A stretch of 64,000 bases of DNA, taken from Isoetes taiwanensis. Its lineage: Eukaryota; Streptophyta; Lycopodiopsida; Isoetales; Isoetaceae. Positions 10,543-20,357 of the stretch are shown here, piece by piece. Made by a program: the position numbers and the translations under genes. The notes beneath the pieces were generated by a model. That model saw nothing but the letters and a program-made list of their open reading frames with translations, had not been told where the DNA came from and searched no databases. The stretch lies in contig JAJEKV010000014.1 in the NCBI GenBank assembly GCA_021234155.1, positions 14,248,494 to 14,312,493 on the forward strand, in the 5' to 3' direction. How positions within the stretch are numbered: position 1 is the stretch's first letter; every line of letters starts with the position of its first letter.

Positions 10543-11220
10543 GATGTGGATGCTAATTTGGTTGTGTGTTTTTTCGGCTTTTTGCTTCAAGCTTGTTGAG
10601 TTGTTTTTCCATTATCCCTGCTAGTTTTGCTTAGTGTTGCCATGCCGTCACTGCTGTGCAGCGATCAAGGATTTAAGGCACGGAACAACCTCATAGATTT
10701 CTTGTTTACTTTCTATAGTCCGAGCCTTCTTCTCACGGTTGCTAGCTGAGCCAACACATCTTGCTATTACGTTTGGAATCTACCCGTGCACGTAAGCTTT
10801 GCCCATGCATGCCATTGTGGCTATTCGGGACCCAATCGAAATCCCCTTAGCTTCTTTATCATTTCTTGTTCCTTTGCTTAGTGGGTTCATGTAGGATCTA
10901 TCAAACGAAGCCTGGCTGGAAATATCCCTTGAAACCGACTTCAAAACTTGTTAAATGACCCGGCCTCTCTGTCGCCCGGTTATAGTCGATTTCTTGCTGG
11001 TTATTCTGATAGCCCAAATCGACATGTGTTAGACCCACGTTGGTCGCGGATCGAGCATAATATAATCTTAAGTCGTTGTTTATTTAATAACTGCAATGCT
11101 AGTCTAATGGTTGTGGCTTTGGTCTTGCATGGCTAGGTCTCGGGTTCAATTCTGAGTTTTGCATAGTTGTTTGTGGCAAGTTTCCCCTTTTATTTCCGTT
11201 GTATTAAATAAGGCTACCAC
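10543..11220. repeat. large inverted repeat, left arm
   Basis: The arm runs from ATGTGGATGCTAA to AAGGCTACCAC. Its reverse complement is found at 11745-12416 over nearly the whole length, with scattered substitutions and 1-3 bp indels. Matching landmarks include CCTTTGCTTAGTGGGTTCAT, GACCCGGCCTCTCTGTCGCC and GTGGCAAGTTTCCCCTTTTA. A transcript through both arms could form a very long hairpin with a loop of about 520 nt. No protein-coding signature is seen in the arm. Confidence 0.92.
11100..11160 (+). repeat. tRNA-like SINE head inside the left arm
   Basis: TAGTCTAATGG (11100-11110) fits a pol III A-box (TRGYNNANNGG) and GGTTCAATTCT (11143-11153) resembles a B-box (GGTTCRANNCC) at a tRNA-like spacing. 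A full tRNA cloverleaf is not apparent, so this looks like the promoter head of a tRNA-derived SINE. The reverse-complement copy is in the other arm at about 11812-11866. Confidence 0.5.
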
Positions 11221-11744
11221 ATGTCCACTAGCCTTGAATTATATTCCCAATCTTGAGCCTTTGTTCTAGCCTTTGCAATTTTTCCCCATTTTGACACTTG
11301 GTTTTATCTGTTTTTTTTAATGCTAGATCATTTCATCAATTTTCCTAGCGAAGTATGGGGTTTTGCCATGTTATATCTTGCATCTTGTGGTTTTGCCATG
11401 GAATATCTTGCATATGGAATACTTTGGGTTAGTTATGCATATGGAATAATTTGGGTTCTTAACGATTCTGTGCATGTGGGTTGCATCATGACTAAAAGAT
11501 GTTAGATATATTGCATCGTATTATAGCAGCATGTATTGTATAATTAAATATAGAACCTTAAGTATACTTGACATCATCCGAAGCACTCCTAGCGGACGCT
11601 CCAGGGAGAGAGTGTGAATTGCGTCATTGATTCCCGCCTTTGAGTGGAGCCTCAAAGGACTAACTGGGGGCTCCCGCGCTTTGTATGGGCATTGCGTGCG
11701 AAGCGAGGACTGATCATCCCGCATAATAGATTGATGATGTTCTT
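11221..11744. other. spacer between inverted-repeat arms
   Basis: It holds a short direct repeat (GGTTTTGCCATG at 11359 and 11389, with ATATCTTGCAT after each) and the words CATATGGAATA twice near 11413-11450. Open frames at 11320-11505 (plus) and 11521-11724 (minus) have no recognisable domains. Confidence 0.55.
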
Positions 11745-12416
11745 GTGGTAGCCTTATTTAATACAACGGAAATAAAAGGGGAAACTTGCCACAAACAACT
11801 ATGCAAAACTCAGAATTGAACCCGAGACCTAGCCATGCAAGAGCAAAGCCACAACCATTAGACTAGCATTGCAGTTATTAAATAAACAACGACTTAAGAT
11901 TATATTATGCTGGATCTGCGACCAACAGGGGTCTAACAGCTCGATTTGGGCTACTGTAACACAACAAGAAATCGACTGTAACTGGGCGACAGAGAGGCCG
12001 GGTCATTTAACAGTGTTTTGAAGTCGGTTTCAAGGGATATTTCCAGTTTCAGGCTTCGTTTGATAGATCCTACATGAACCCACTAAGCAAAGGAACAAGA
12101 AATGATAAAGAAGCTAAGGGGATTTCGGATTGGGTCCCAGAATAGCCACAATGGCATGCATGGGCAAAGCTTACAGGCACGGGTAGATTCCAAACGTAAT
12201 AGCAAGATGTGTTGGCTCAGCTAGCAACCAGAGAAGAAGGTCGGGACTGTAGGAAGTAAACAAGAAATCTATGAGGCTGTCTGTGCCTTAAATCCTTGAT
12301 TGTACAGCAGTGACGGCATGGCAACACTAAGCAAAACTAGCAGGCATAATGGAAAAACAACTGAACAAGCTTGAAGCAAAAGCCAGAAAACACACAACCA
12401 GCTTAGCATCCACATG
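11745..12416. repeat. large inverted repeat, right arm
   Basis: This is the reverse complement of 10543-11220, beginning GTGGTAGCCTT and ending TTAGCATCCACAT. The arms are similar but not identical (for example GATAGCCCAAATCGACATGT versus AACAGCTCGATTTGGGCTAC read inversely). The duplication is therefore not brand-new. The right arm ends only 18 bp before the open pol frame of the Ty3/gypsy remnant. Confidence 0.92.
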
Positions 12417-12433
12417 TTGAAGCACAAGCACCA

Positions 12434-15001
12434 ATGATGGTATACGCTGCTGTGGAAGGGGGTAAAGCAAACACGCAAACTGGAGTAATTCAAGCGCCAG
12501 GTATTATTCATGGTAGACAAGTTGCATTTTTGATTGATTGTGGCAGTACGCATAATTTTATTTCACCTAAAATGGTTGAAAGTTTATATCTTGAAACTAA
12601 GAAACGAAGAGCAAGGAAAGTTGAAATGGCTGATGGAAAGATTAGATATTCTCATGCAATTGTGCCACAATTAGAATTTCAAGTAGGGGATATGGTCTCT
12701 GGAGCTGATTTTGAGGTGATTGGGTTGGGTGATTATGATATCATTCTAGGATTGGCATGGCTTAGAGATGTTAAGGCATTGATAGACTGCTTTTCTGGAG
12801 TTGTTGTTTGTTCTGATAAAACAGGAAAGAAATATAGGCTTGAAAGTAACTTTGAAACCCAAAAGATTGAACCAAGTTACAAGCAAGCAAAAAGTTGTTT
12901 GAGAAAAGGATGCTTAATGTTTGTTGGCAATGTGACTGGCTCAGAAGAGGAAATAGTTCCTAGTGAAGTCAAGGATTTGCTAGCAGAATTCCAAGATGTC
13001 TTCCCTCAAGAACTGAAAGAGTTACCTCCACTTAGAGCAGTTGACCATGAAATACAATTGATCCCTGGATCTGCTCCTACTTCTAGACCGCCTTATCGAT
13101 TTCATGCCCTAGAATTGATGGAACTTAAGAAACAGTTAGCCGAATTGCTAGATCAAGGGTTTATCCGTCCAAGTACTTCACCATTTGGAGCACCTGTGCT
13201 ATTTGTAAAAAAGAAAGATGGCACTCTAAGATTATGTATTGATTATAGGATGTTGAATCAGATTACTGTGAAAAATAGGTATGCTTTGCCTCGTACTGAC
13301 GAGTTTTTTGATCAAGTAGGGCAGGCAAAGTATTTCTCAAAAAATGATCTTAGGTCCGGATATCATCAGATAAGGATCCAAGAGCCTGATATTTACAAGA
13401 CCGTTTTTAGAACATGTTATGGCCATTACGAGTTTGTGGTCATGCCATTTGGCTTAACGAATGCACCCGCTACTTTCATGAGACTGATGAATGATACATT
13501 TAGGAAGCAACTTGACAAGTCTGTCCTAGTGTTCTTTGACGATATTTTGGTTTACTCTAGAACATTAGAACAACATGTAGAACATTTGAGAGAGGTGCTG
13601 ACTATTTTGAGAGACTCCAAACTTTATGGAAAGATGTCTAAATGTGCTTTTGCCCAGCAGAAAATGAGTTACCTTGGCCATGTGATTTCAAGCAATGGAA
13701 TTGAACCAGATCCAGCAAAGATTGAAGCTATTCAAAGTTGGCCCATACCCAGATCTGTCAAGGAAGTAAGGTCTTTTATAGGCTTAGCAGGTTATTATCG
13801 GAAGTTTATCAAAGAGTTTGCCAAGAAAGCTGCCCCACTTACCTCTCTCAAAGAAAAGGAATTTGTATGGGATGCAAACTGTGAGACCAGTTTTAATGTA
13901 CTTAAAGAAGCATTAGTTACAAGCCCTGTGCTTAAGGTACCTAACATGGAATTGACTTTCCAAGTGGTAACCGATGCCTCAAATGTTGCGATTGGAGGAG
14001 TCTTGATGCAAGAAAATAGGGTTTGTGCTTATGAGTCTAAGAAACTTAATCCAGCTGAAAAGGGTTATCCTACTCATGACCTAGAAATGCTAGCTGTCGT
14101 CCATGCCTTAAGAATTTGGAGACATTATCTGCTTGGCAAATCTTTTGTTTTGAAGACTGATCATGCAAGCCTTAAATATTTTATGCGCTAGCCCCATTTG
14201 AATAATCGTCAACGACGTTGGATGGAATTACTGCAAGAATATGATTTCACAATTGATTATCATCCTGGAAAAGATAATGTGGTTGCAGATGCGCTTTCAA
14301 GAAAGCCATTTTGTGCTCTGGTTAGTAGTGTGGGTGGTTCATGGCAGGAGACCATAAGCTCAAAGTTGGTTAATGACAAATACTTTGGACCAATCATTGC
14401 AAAGTTACAAAAGGGAGAGGCAGTTGAGCATTATCTACTCAAAAATGGAATTCTATATTACAAAAATAAGATATGTATACCCCAGGATAAGGATGTAATT
14501 CAGAGGATTTTATATGAAATGCATGATAGCCCAATAGCGGGGCATCCTGGAATCACTAAGACTCTAAGGAAAGTTCGGCATCAATTCTTTTGGCCAGGAA
14601 TGAAGCGCGAGACTCAGGAGTATGTTGTAAAGTGTTTACAGTGTCAAAAGGTCAAAGCAACACACATGAGACCTGCTGGATTGCTGCAACCGCTAGATGT
14701 GCCAGTTAGGAAGTGGGATTCTATCGGAATGGACTTTATTGTAGGATTGCCACGAACTAGATCAGGCTATGATGCTATCTATGTTGTTGTAGATAGGTTG
14801 ACAAAGCAAGCACATTTCATGCCAATCAAGTCTACAGCCATTGCTCTTGATGTTGCCAGAGTCTTTGTTAAGGAAATATTTAGACTGCATGGAATGCCTA
14901 ACACCATCATCTCGGATAGAGACACCAAGTTCACGGGTCAATTTTGGCAAGGGTTGTTCCAGAATATTCAAACTCAATTATGTCTGAGTGTCACATCTTG
15001 A
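12434..15001 (+). pseudogene. pol: Ty3/gypsy pol (protease, RT, RNase H, partial integrase)
   Basis: Domains in order: aspartic protease ([13 protein letters not shown], about residues 33-45); reverse transcriptase ([31 protein letters not shown], the [12 protein letters not shown] block, the [13 protein letters not shown] block and catalytic [10 protein letters not shown]); RNase H ([39 protein letters not shown]); integrase zinc finger (HDSPIAGHPG..KCLQCQKVK); and an integrase core with two acidic residues (SIGMDFIVGLP, IISDRDTKFTG). A TAG at 14189-14191 interrupts RNase H while the frame continues unchanged in PHLNNRQRRW. The frame fails soon after the second integrase Asp, so the third acidic residue, the C-terminus and the 3' LTR are missing. 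No gag precedes it; the inverted-repeat arm lies directly upstream. The block order and motifs fit a plant chromovirus-like lineage, though no chromodomain is left to confirm it. Confidence 0.93.
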
Positions 15002-15019
15002 CCTTTTACTGAACCTTTC

Positions 15020-16312
15020 ATCTTAAACAACCATGCTTCCGAAGGCCCTGTATCGTCTTCTGACATATTCTTTAGGTATGCAGTCTCCCTTTTTCCTGTT
15101 CAATAGCTGCAAGCTTTCCTTTATTCCTTTCTTCTCCTTCCCTGGAAGTTTCTGGTCTGTCTTCCACATGGTGCAATTGAGCAACTTGCCTTTCCTTAAG
15201 CGGCGGCTCTTTAAACTGTACTTTCTCTGTATTTTTATCTGCCGGGGCTGTATTCTTTGGGCAGTTGGATTGATAATGCGGACCCCCACAATTATAACAT
15301 CCAGTCTTTGGCCCTTTACTCTGTTCTTGTTTGGACTTCTGTCCGTTATTAGAGCGTTTTCCATTCCTCCCGTTAAACCTGGTCTTACGCTCTTCACGGC
15401 CCCTTTTATTTTTCTTGTCTCTTCTATTTTCAAATTTTTCATGCTTTGGTCTTTTTTGTTCACGAGAAGGCGCTCCTTCCCATATAACTAACTTACGAAC
15501 CTTGGGATTCAACTTTCGTTCTACAGCTCCTGCTTTCTTAATTGCATCTTCCATGTTGACTGGTTCAATAAGATCTAACTCTGCAAATATGTCCTCCCTC
15601 AACCCATTCACAAACTTTCTTAAAAGTTCGTGTTCACCCAGGTTCCTAACTTGTGAACCTAGATGACTAAATTTCATGTAATACTCGGACACTGTTTCAC
15701 CATCATCCTGTTTAACAAGGTCCTATTCTTTTTGTAATATCCTGTAATAGTTTGCAGGTAGGTAATGGGCTTCAAATGCACTACGAAAAACTGCCCATGA
15801 GTTAACTTCAGGCTGCATCAATCTGCGACTTTGCCACCAAACTTGAGCTTGTTCATCTAAATAGGTGTCCATGGCTTGCAGTTTCTCTTGTTCGGTCACG
15901 TTAACTCTCTCAAAAAACTTTTCCCATATCCCCAGGAAACTTATTACTTGCATTGGCTTAACGGACGCTCCGCCAGTAAAATATGGCAGATCAACTTTTT
16001 CCAACCATTTAGGAGCCTTTTCCTTTTTAGTTGGAGTATCAGTTTCAGCAGTCATCAGAGGCTCTGGGTTGGCGGTCACTGGCGGTGGATTTTCGGGTGG
16101 TGGTGGATGAGTAGGTGGAGGATCTCTAGGTAATGGAGGTGGCTGGGCATAACTGGGAAGAAAACCATAAAGTAGAGCAATCTGCTCTAATTTGTACTGG
16201 TAATCCTCTGGGGATGTGTGGCAGTGCTATCAGGTAGCGATGAAATCGCAGTTCTTAAAGGCTTGCTGATATTGCTCTTCAGAGATATTGTAATGGTGTG
16301 CTATCGTCACAG
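15020..16312 (-). pseudogene. gag: Ty3/gypsy gag, element A
   Basis: Read on the minus strand from about 16312: a leader with HHYNISEEQYQQAFKNCDF, two adjacent stops (TGA TAG, near 16228), a proline-rich stretch (QPPPLPRDPPPTHPPPPENP), then the capsid block KAPKWLEKVDLPYFTGG..QAQVWWQSRRLM..FEAHYLPANYYR. A TAG at 15723-15725 interrupts, and the same frame goes on to KFVNGLREDIFAELDL, a lysine/arginine-rich region and a zinc knuckle CYNCGGPHYQSNC (CX2CX3HX4C). It ends near EQEKGRLHT. Gag forms the particle and binds RNA. The element lies opposite to the adjacent pol. Upstream are a PBS and an LTR, so this is the 5' part of a minus-strand element. Confidence 0.88.
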
Positions 16313-16326
16313 GTCTAAGAGCGGGC

Positions 16327-16340
16327 TGGCTCTGATACCA
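16327..16340 (-). other. primer binding site of Ty3/gypsy element A
   Basis: On the minus strand the sequence reads TGGTATCAGAGCC. This is the standard plant LTR-retrotransposon site complementary to the 3' end of initiator methionine tRNA. It lies 3 bp inside the LTR edge and just before gag. Confidence 0.9.
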
Positions 16341-16343
16341 ACT

Positions 16344-17002
16344 TGATACAACAAAAGAAAACACGACACTTCAATAGTAACAAAACTCAAAAAAAATGTA
16401 ACTCCAATCTTTAGGAAGTTTATGACCACCCAACCGGGCCAGGCTTTCCACAAGAATCGTTTCTTGCTATAAAGACCGCAACCAAGAGTCCTAAAGTTTA
16501 TAGAAGGTAAGTTTGATCAATTCCACTCTGACAAAGCGCGGTGTGTTCTTAAAGCACATAACCGGATTTCTGTGATCCGAGGAGAAGAAAGCAGATATAT
16601 TTATAAGGCCAGGATACCCTATTTCCGGATGGACCTTTCCTGATCCCCAAATATCTTGTAAAAGGTAAAAGATCCTAAATATCGGAGGTTCGGATAATAA
16701 TATCTGAGATTAATCCTGTGGTAAAACTGGATCGACCATTTTCTCTTGGATCCGGGAGATTTTCTGCTGCCCTGATACGTTTTGGAACAGTTTCAGATGA
16801 AGGGGTCGCGGGCCGTTATCAGCCACGCGCCTTTTTATTTTTAAAATGAACAATTGGTTCTTTAACTTTAAAATGTTGACGTGCCTATCTATACCCAAAT
16901 GCAATGTTATAAAATATAACCCTTAACAAATAGCCTTAGGAATATTAACTCATGTTGCGTCGTGCCTGAGCCGCCCCCCCAAGTCGGCATTGAGCCGTAA
17001 CA
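16344..17002 (-). repeat. LTR of Ty3/gypsy element A (5' LTR)
   Basis: On the minus strand it begins TGTTACGGCTCAATG (17002) and ends TTGTTGTATCA (16344), giving TG..CA ends next to the PBS. It shares ordered blocks with the LTR at 60215-60938: GCGGCTCAGGC near the start, ACGTGGCTGATAACGG-like in the middle, and CCCGGTTGGGTGG near the end. No second LTR for this element is found in the window. Confidence 0.75.
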
Positions 17003-18484
17003 TTAGTCCCAATCTAGAAGTAAAGCAAAGAATAAGAATAGTGCATATAAAGAAAGCCAAATTTTTGTAACGAGAAAGTAAAGATATATATGTACCACTG
17101 CAGCATATGCATTGGCATTTGCTCTTCGGGAACGTTGGTTGCTCCCCCTGCAAACTGAAAATGACAAATAACTTGGATGCATTTCCAATTAATTAATCTG
17201 GACATGCTCCTCGCTTGTAAATCATAAGATCAAGCTCATCATCGAAGGTACCATACTCATCTTGAAAATAAGCACGCCATCCTCTACAGGGACTAATAAT
17301 TAGAACCCAAATAATAGGGACTATTAAATCACTATTCTGCAACACATTATGTAGGTCTGCCCCCAAAGCAGTGTGTTTAATAAACTGAAGTGTCTCTTCT
17401 TCATCACAAGATTGTGGCGACCCAACAATAAACTCATCGGCAATCTGCATAATTGTTTTATCCAAGTGAATCACATAAATAAATGCAACTAGATGATAGA
17501 AATATGAAAAAGCATATAGATCCGTAATTCATGTTTCCATGTCATGAGGGCGATAACAGTCCTATCTAGTTTATATTGCAAGCTACACGCTGGTTAAATT
17601 GGAGACGAGAAATATGTAATCAACACAAGAACCAACATATTCAAAGGGACCAGAAAAGTGGTCACAAGTCTTAATACCTCTGGAGCTTTCCATTTATATT
17701 AATAGCCTTGAGCATAGTCTATCCTCCAAATAGAGAGGGTATGATACATATTAGATAACCAATAGAAGATCTACCTATACTCATCAATTTCAATGCCACC
17801 ATTTATAAAAAGTCCAGCCTTTGCTCCTGCTTGACAGATTATACAATGTTGTTTCTATATTGAAAATCCACGTTTTGTTTAGGCATGCAAATAGCATTCA
17901 AATAAAGAATTAGTTTGTTTCCTGACCTCTACAATAGCTAATTTCACAAAATGGAATAACAATCTCTGCCCTTGCAATTTTACCACATGAATACCGTAAA
18001 ATTCCCATTAAAACCAAGCAAAGAAATGTGATAAAACCATGTAAAGCTTAACTAGAAACGGGATGGCAAGCAATATCGCATAAACTAGAGGCAACACTAT
18101 TTTGGCATCTCCAAAATCAATCCCTAAACTATGGTGCAACTTATGAGCTCTTAGAAATCAAAAAGGCTAACCGTCGGTGGTGGTACAATTTTTTCGACAA
18201 ATCCGACAAGAAACCTATCCAATTTGGTTCTTCTGATTCCTAATGACATAATATTTTGACAAATTTCAACATAAATCCCATCGATCCGAGACATCGGATC
18301 GACATTCTAGAATGGGGCGAGCATGCATGTCTTGCATGCATGCATGCGGCGCATGCCCTTTCACAGTTGGGAGTTAAGCTATTTTAGGCGCGGTTCTACA
18401 TCAAGCGTCTCATCAAGCTTCCTCTTCTCTCGCCAGTACCTTATTCTCTTTGAACCCACCCTCCCCTCTTTGTTTATTGTATTT
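17003..18484. other. unassigned sequence
   Basis: The longest frame is 17193-17474 (minus, 93 residues, with QIADEFIVGSPQSCDEEETL). It looks somewhat protein-like but matches nothing I know and has no clear splice sites. A cluster of GCATGCATG palindromic words lies at 18320-18350. No other structure is seen. Confidence 0.4.
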
Positions 18485-18575
18485 GTCGCTTGGCACGCGT
18501 GACCAACCCCTTTATTTGACGAGGTTTTTGTTTTTTGTCGCGTGGCACGCGTGATCAGCCCCTCCACTCTGGGAG
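18485..18575. repeat. 51-bp direct duplication
   Basis: TGTCGCTTGGCACGCGTGAC at about 18485 recurs as TGTCGCGTGGCACGCGTGAT at about 18536. Both are followed by CAGCCCCT or CAACCCCT. The motif contains the palindrome ACGCGT. No coding role is seen. Confidence 0.7.
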
Positions 18576-18703
18576 GTTTGTTTTGCCTCGTTTTTGTTGT
18601 GTTGGTGATGTGCAGGTACAGGTTGGCGAGCGGCATCTGTTTTGATTTCTCCATGCATGGGTTTTTGGGAGCGATTTCTATGCCTTACGTTTGTCCAAGC
18701 CCC

Positions 18704-18787
18704 TTGCCGAAGGCTTATCACTAGGGTTTTTCCTCGAAAACCCGAAAGGGCAGGGTTTTTTAATCCCGGTGATAAGCTTTCGGCAGG
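18704..18787. repeat. imperfect 21-bp inverted repeat (hairpin)
   Basis: TTGCCGAAGGCTTATCACTAG (18704-18724) pairs with CCGGTGATAAGCTTTCGGCAGG (18766-18787) with three or four mismatches. The 41-bp loop holds GGGTTTT..CGAAAACCC, itself able to pair. It may be a small foldback element or a structured transcript. Confidence 0.7.
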
Positions 18788-20320
18788 TACACCAGCCACA
18801 CATCTATTAGCATTGTATTTTTCGGGGTCCAAATGATATAATTGGATTTTCCCTTTATTTTTCGTGGGTAGTTCGCATGTGTGCGGCTACCTACTGTCCA
18901 CCATTGTAGAAAATCGGCTGAGATGAATGAGAAGCCTATCTATCGGCGGTTTGTTGGTTTCATGCGAGCCCCATTCTAGAATAAAAGAAACAAGGTGCTG
19001 CGCACAGATGGTTGCCCTCTGATGCCTCGGGGGTATGTTTGCATATTCTTTAATGCATAGTGCTCCAATCAGAAATAGCACAATTTTATAGCCTTAAGTC
19101 TATCAGATCTTAAGACATAGACTTTCTATCATGATTTTGACCTTTGCAAGAACCATCACCACCATTTATAGTTTATTATAATTTATGGCTTATGTTCCTT
19201 TGTACGTCCATAACAATAATGAGCAAAAGTTAGATAGTCAACAATTTAAACAGGACTCCACACTTGTCTAGATTTGTCATATCAAGATGCAGTGTAAAAA
19301 TCAGAAGAACTCAAACAACGTGTGTGTATTTCTGACTAAATGCTGCACATATAAGTTACAATGTTTCCATTAGTTCGCCCAGAGAAGTGATCATGGAATT
19401 TGCTTAACTGTTAAAAAAAGGGGTTAAATGGTGAGAAGAAACAAATGGCAATTCTTAATGCCCTTTTATGGAAACACTAGAAAAAGTGCCCATTGTTGCT
19501 GGGCTTTTCGTCAGGTATACATAGAAACTAACAAAGCTGATAAACAATCTGCTTTAAGAAGTAGATTTGAGTTGTAACGTGTTTTTGAATACATGTTGCT
19601 TAGGACAAACACTAAAATCTAGCGAAAGAAAACAAGATAATGGAGCTTCTATTAAGTTGCTTGAAAATGTGCACAGTGGTTTTATTGTTTAAGGAATAAA
19701 ATATCATTGATTCATCAAAGATCTCACATTTTTTATCATGAGGTATACAGAAAATAGTAAGCAATATTTATTATCACAATTTCATTATTTGCAAACACCT
19801 ACATGCTAGAATCATCATTTGAGTTGAGCGATATGTCCAACAAATTAATATTGAACACAGTGCATGTGAACAATGTGTTTTTCTTAGCTGTTCTTCTCAT
19901 ATTTCCTAACTTTAGCCACGGAGTGCATTAATTTATTTAAGTCCTTGTATTTATAAATGTTGTTGTGCTTTGCTTAGATCTACTACATGCATTTGAATGC
20001 GGCGTAATTAAAAGGGTGATCTGCAGATTCTGTGTGAAGCAATTTAGATATATGGAATACATCTTCAATGCTTCCACTTATATGAATATATATAGAGTGG
20101 CAAATAACACTTCTTTCATAGTTACAATTTCTTGGTGGCTCAACATGCCATCAACATGCCATCATATCAATGAAGCTAAGAGGTTTTATAGTTAAGTCAG
20201 TTGCCCCAAAACTATATCTATCAACATTACCATGTCCGTGCAGTTAGGATATAAGCTTAGCCATGCTGTGTATAATCGTTCTTAAATCAATCATTCCTGA
20301 TGCAGCTAGACGTAGTTAGA
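18788..20320. other. unassigned AT-rich sequence
   Basis: No gene, tandem array or transposon end is recognised. The short open frames have no domains. Confidence 0.4.
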
Positions 20321-20323
20321 ATT

Positions 20324-20357
20324 AATAAAGCCCTTTTCAAAAAAAAAAAAAAAAAAA
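20324..20357 (+). other. AATAAA followed by a 19-nt poly(A) tract
   Basis: AATAAA at 20324-20329 is followed about 10 bp later by an uninterrupted run of A to 20357. A polyadenylation signal fused to a genomic A tract is typical of the 3' end of a retrotransposed copy (LINE, SINE or processed transcript) in plus orientation. No LINE domain is recognisable upstream, so the body is unidentified. Confidence 0.5.

Noticed and set aside
12269-12553. Hydrophobic minus-strand ORF resembling a signal or membrane peptide
   Set aside because: It spans the end of the inverted-repeat arm and the antisense of the protease frame; the matching frame in the other arm is interrupted.
15033-15491. Plus-strand ORFs rich in Phe/Leu at 15033-15666 and 15865-16133
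   Set aside because: They are antisense shadows of the Ty3/gypsy gag on the minus strand, which has clear domain motifs.
17193-17474. 93-residue minus ORF (QIADEFIVGSPQSCDEEETL)
   Set aside because: It is protein-like in composition but has no recognised family, no splice context and no homologous piece nearby; left as unassigned.
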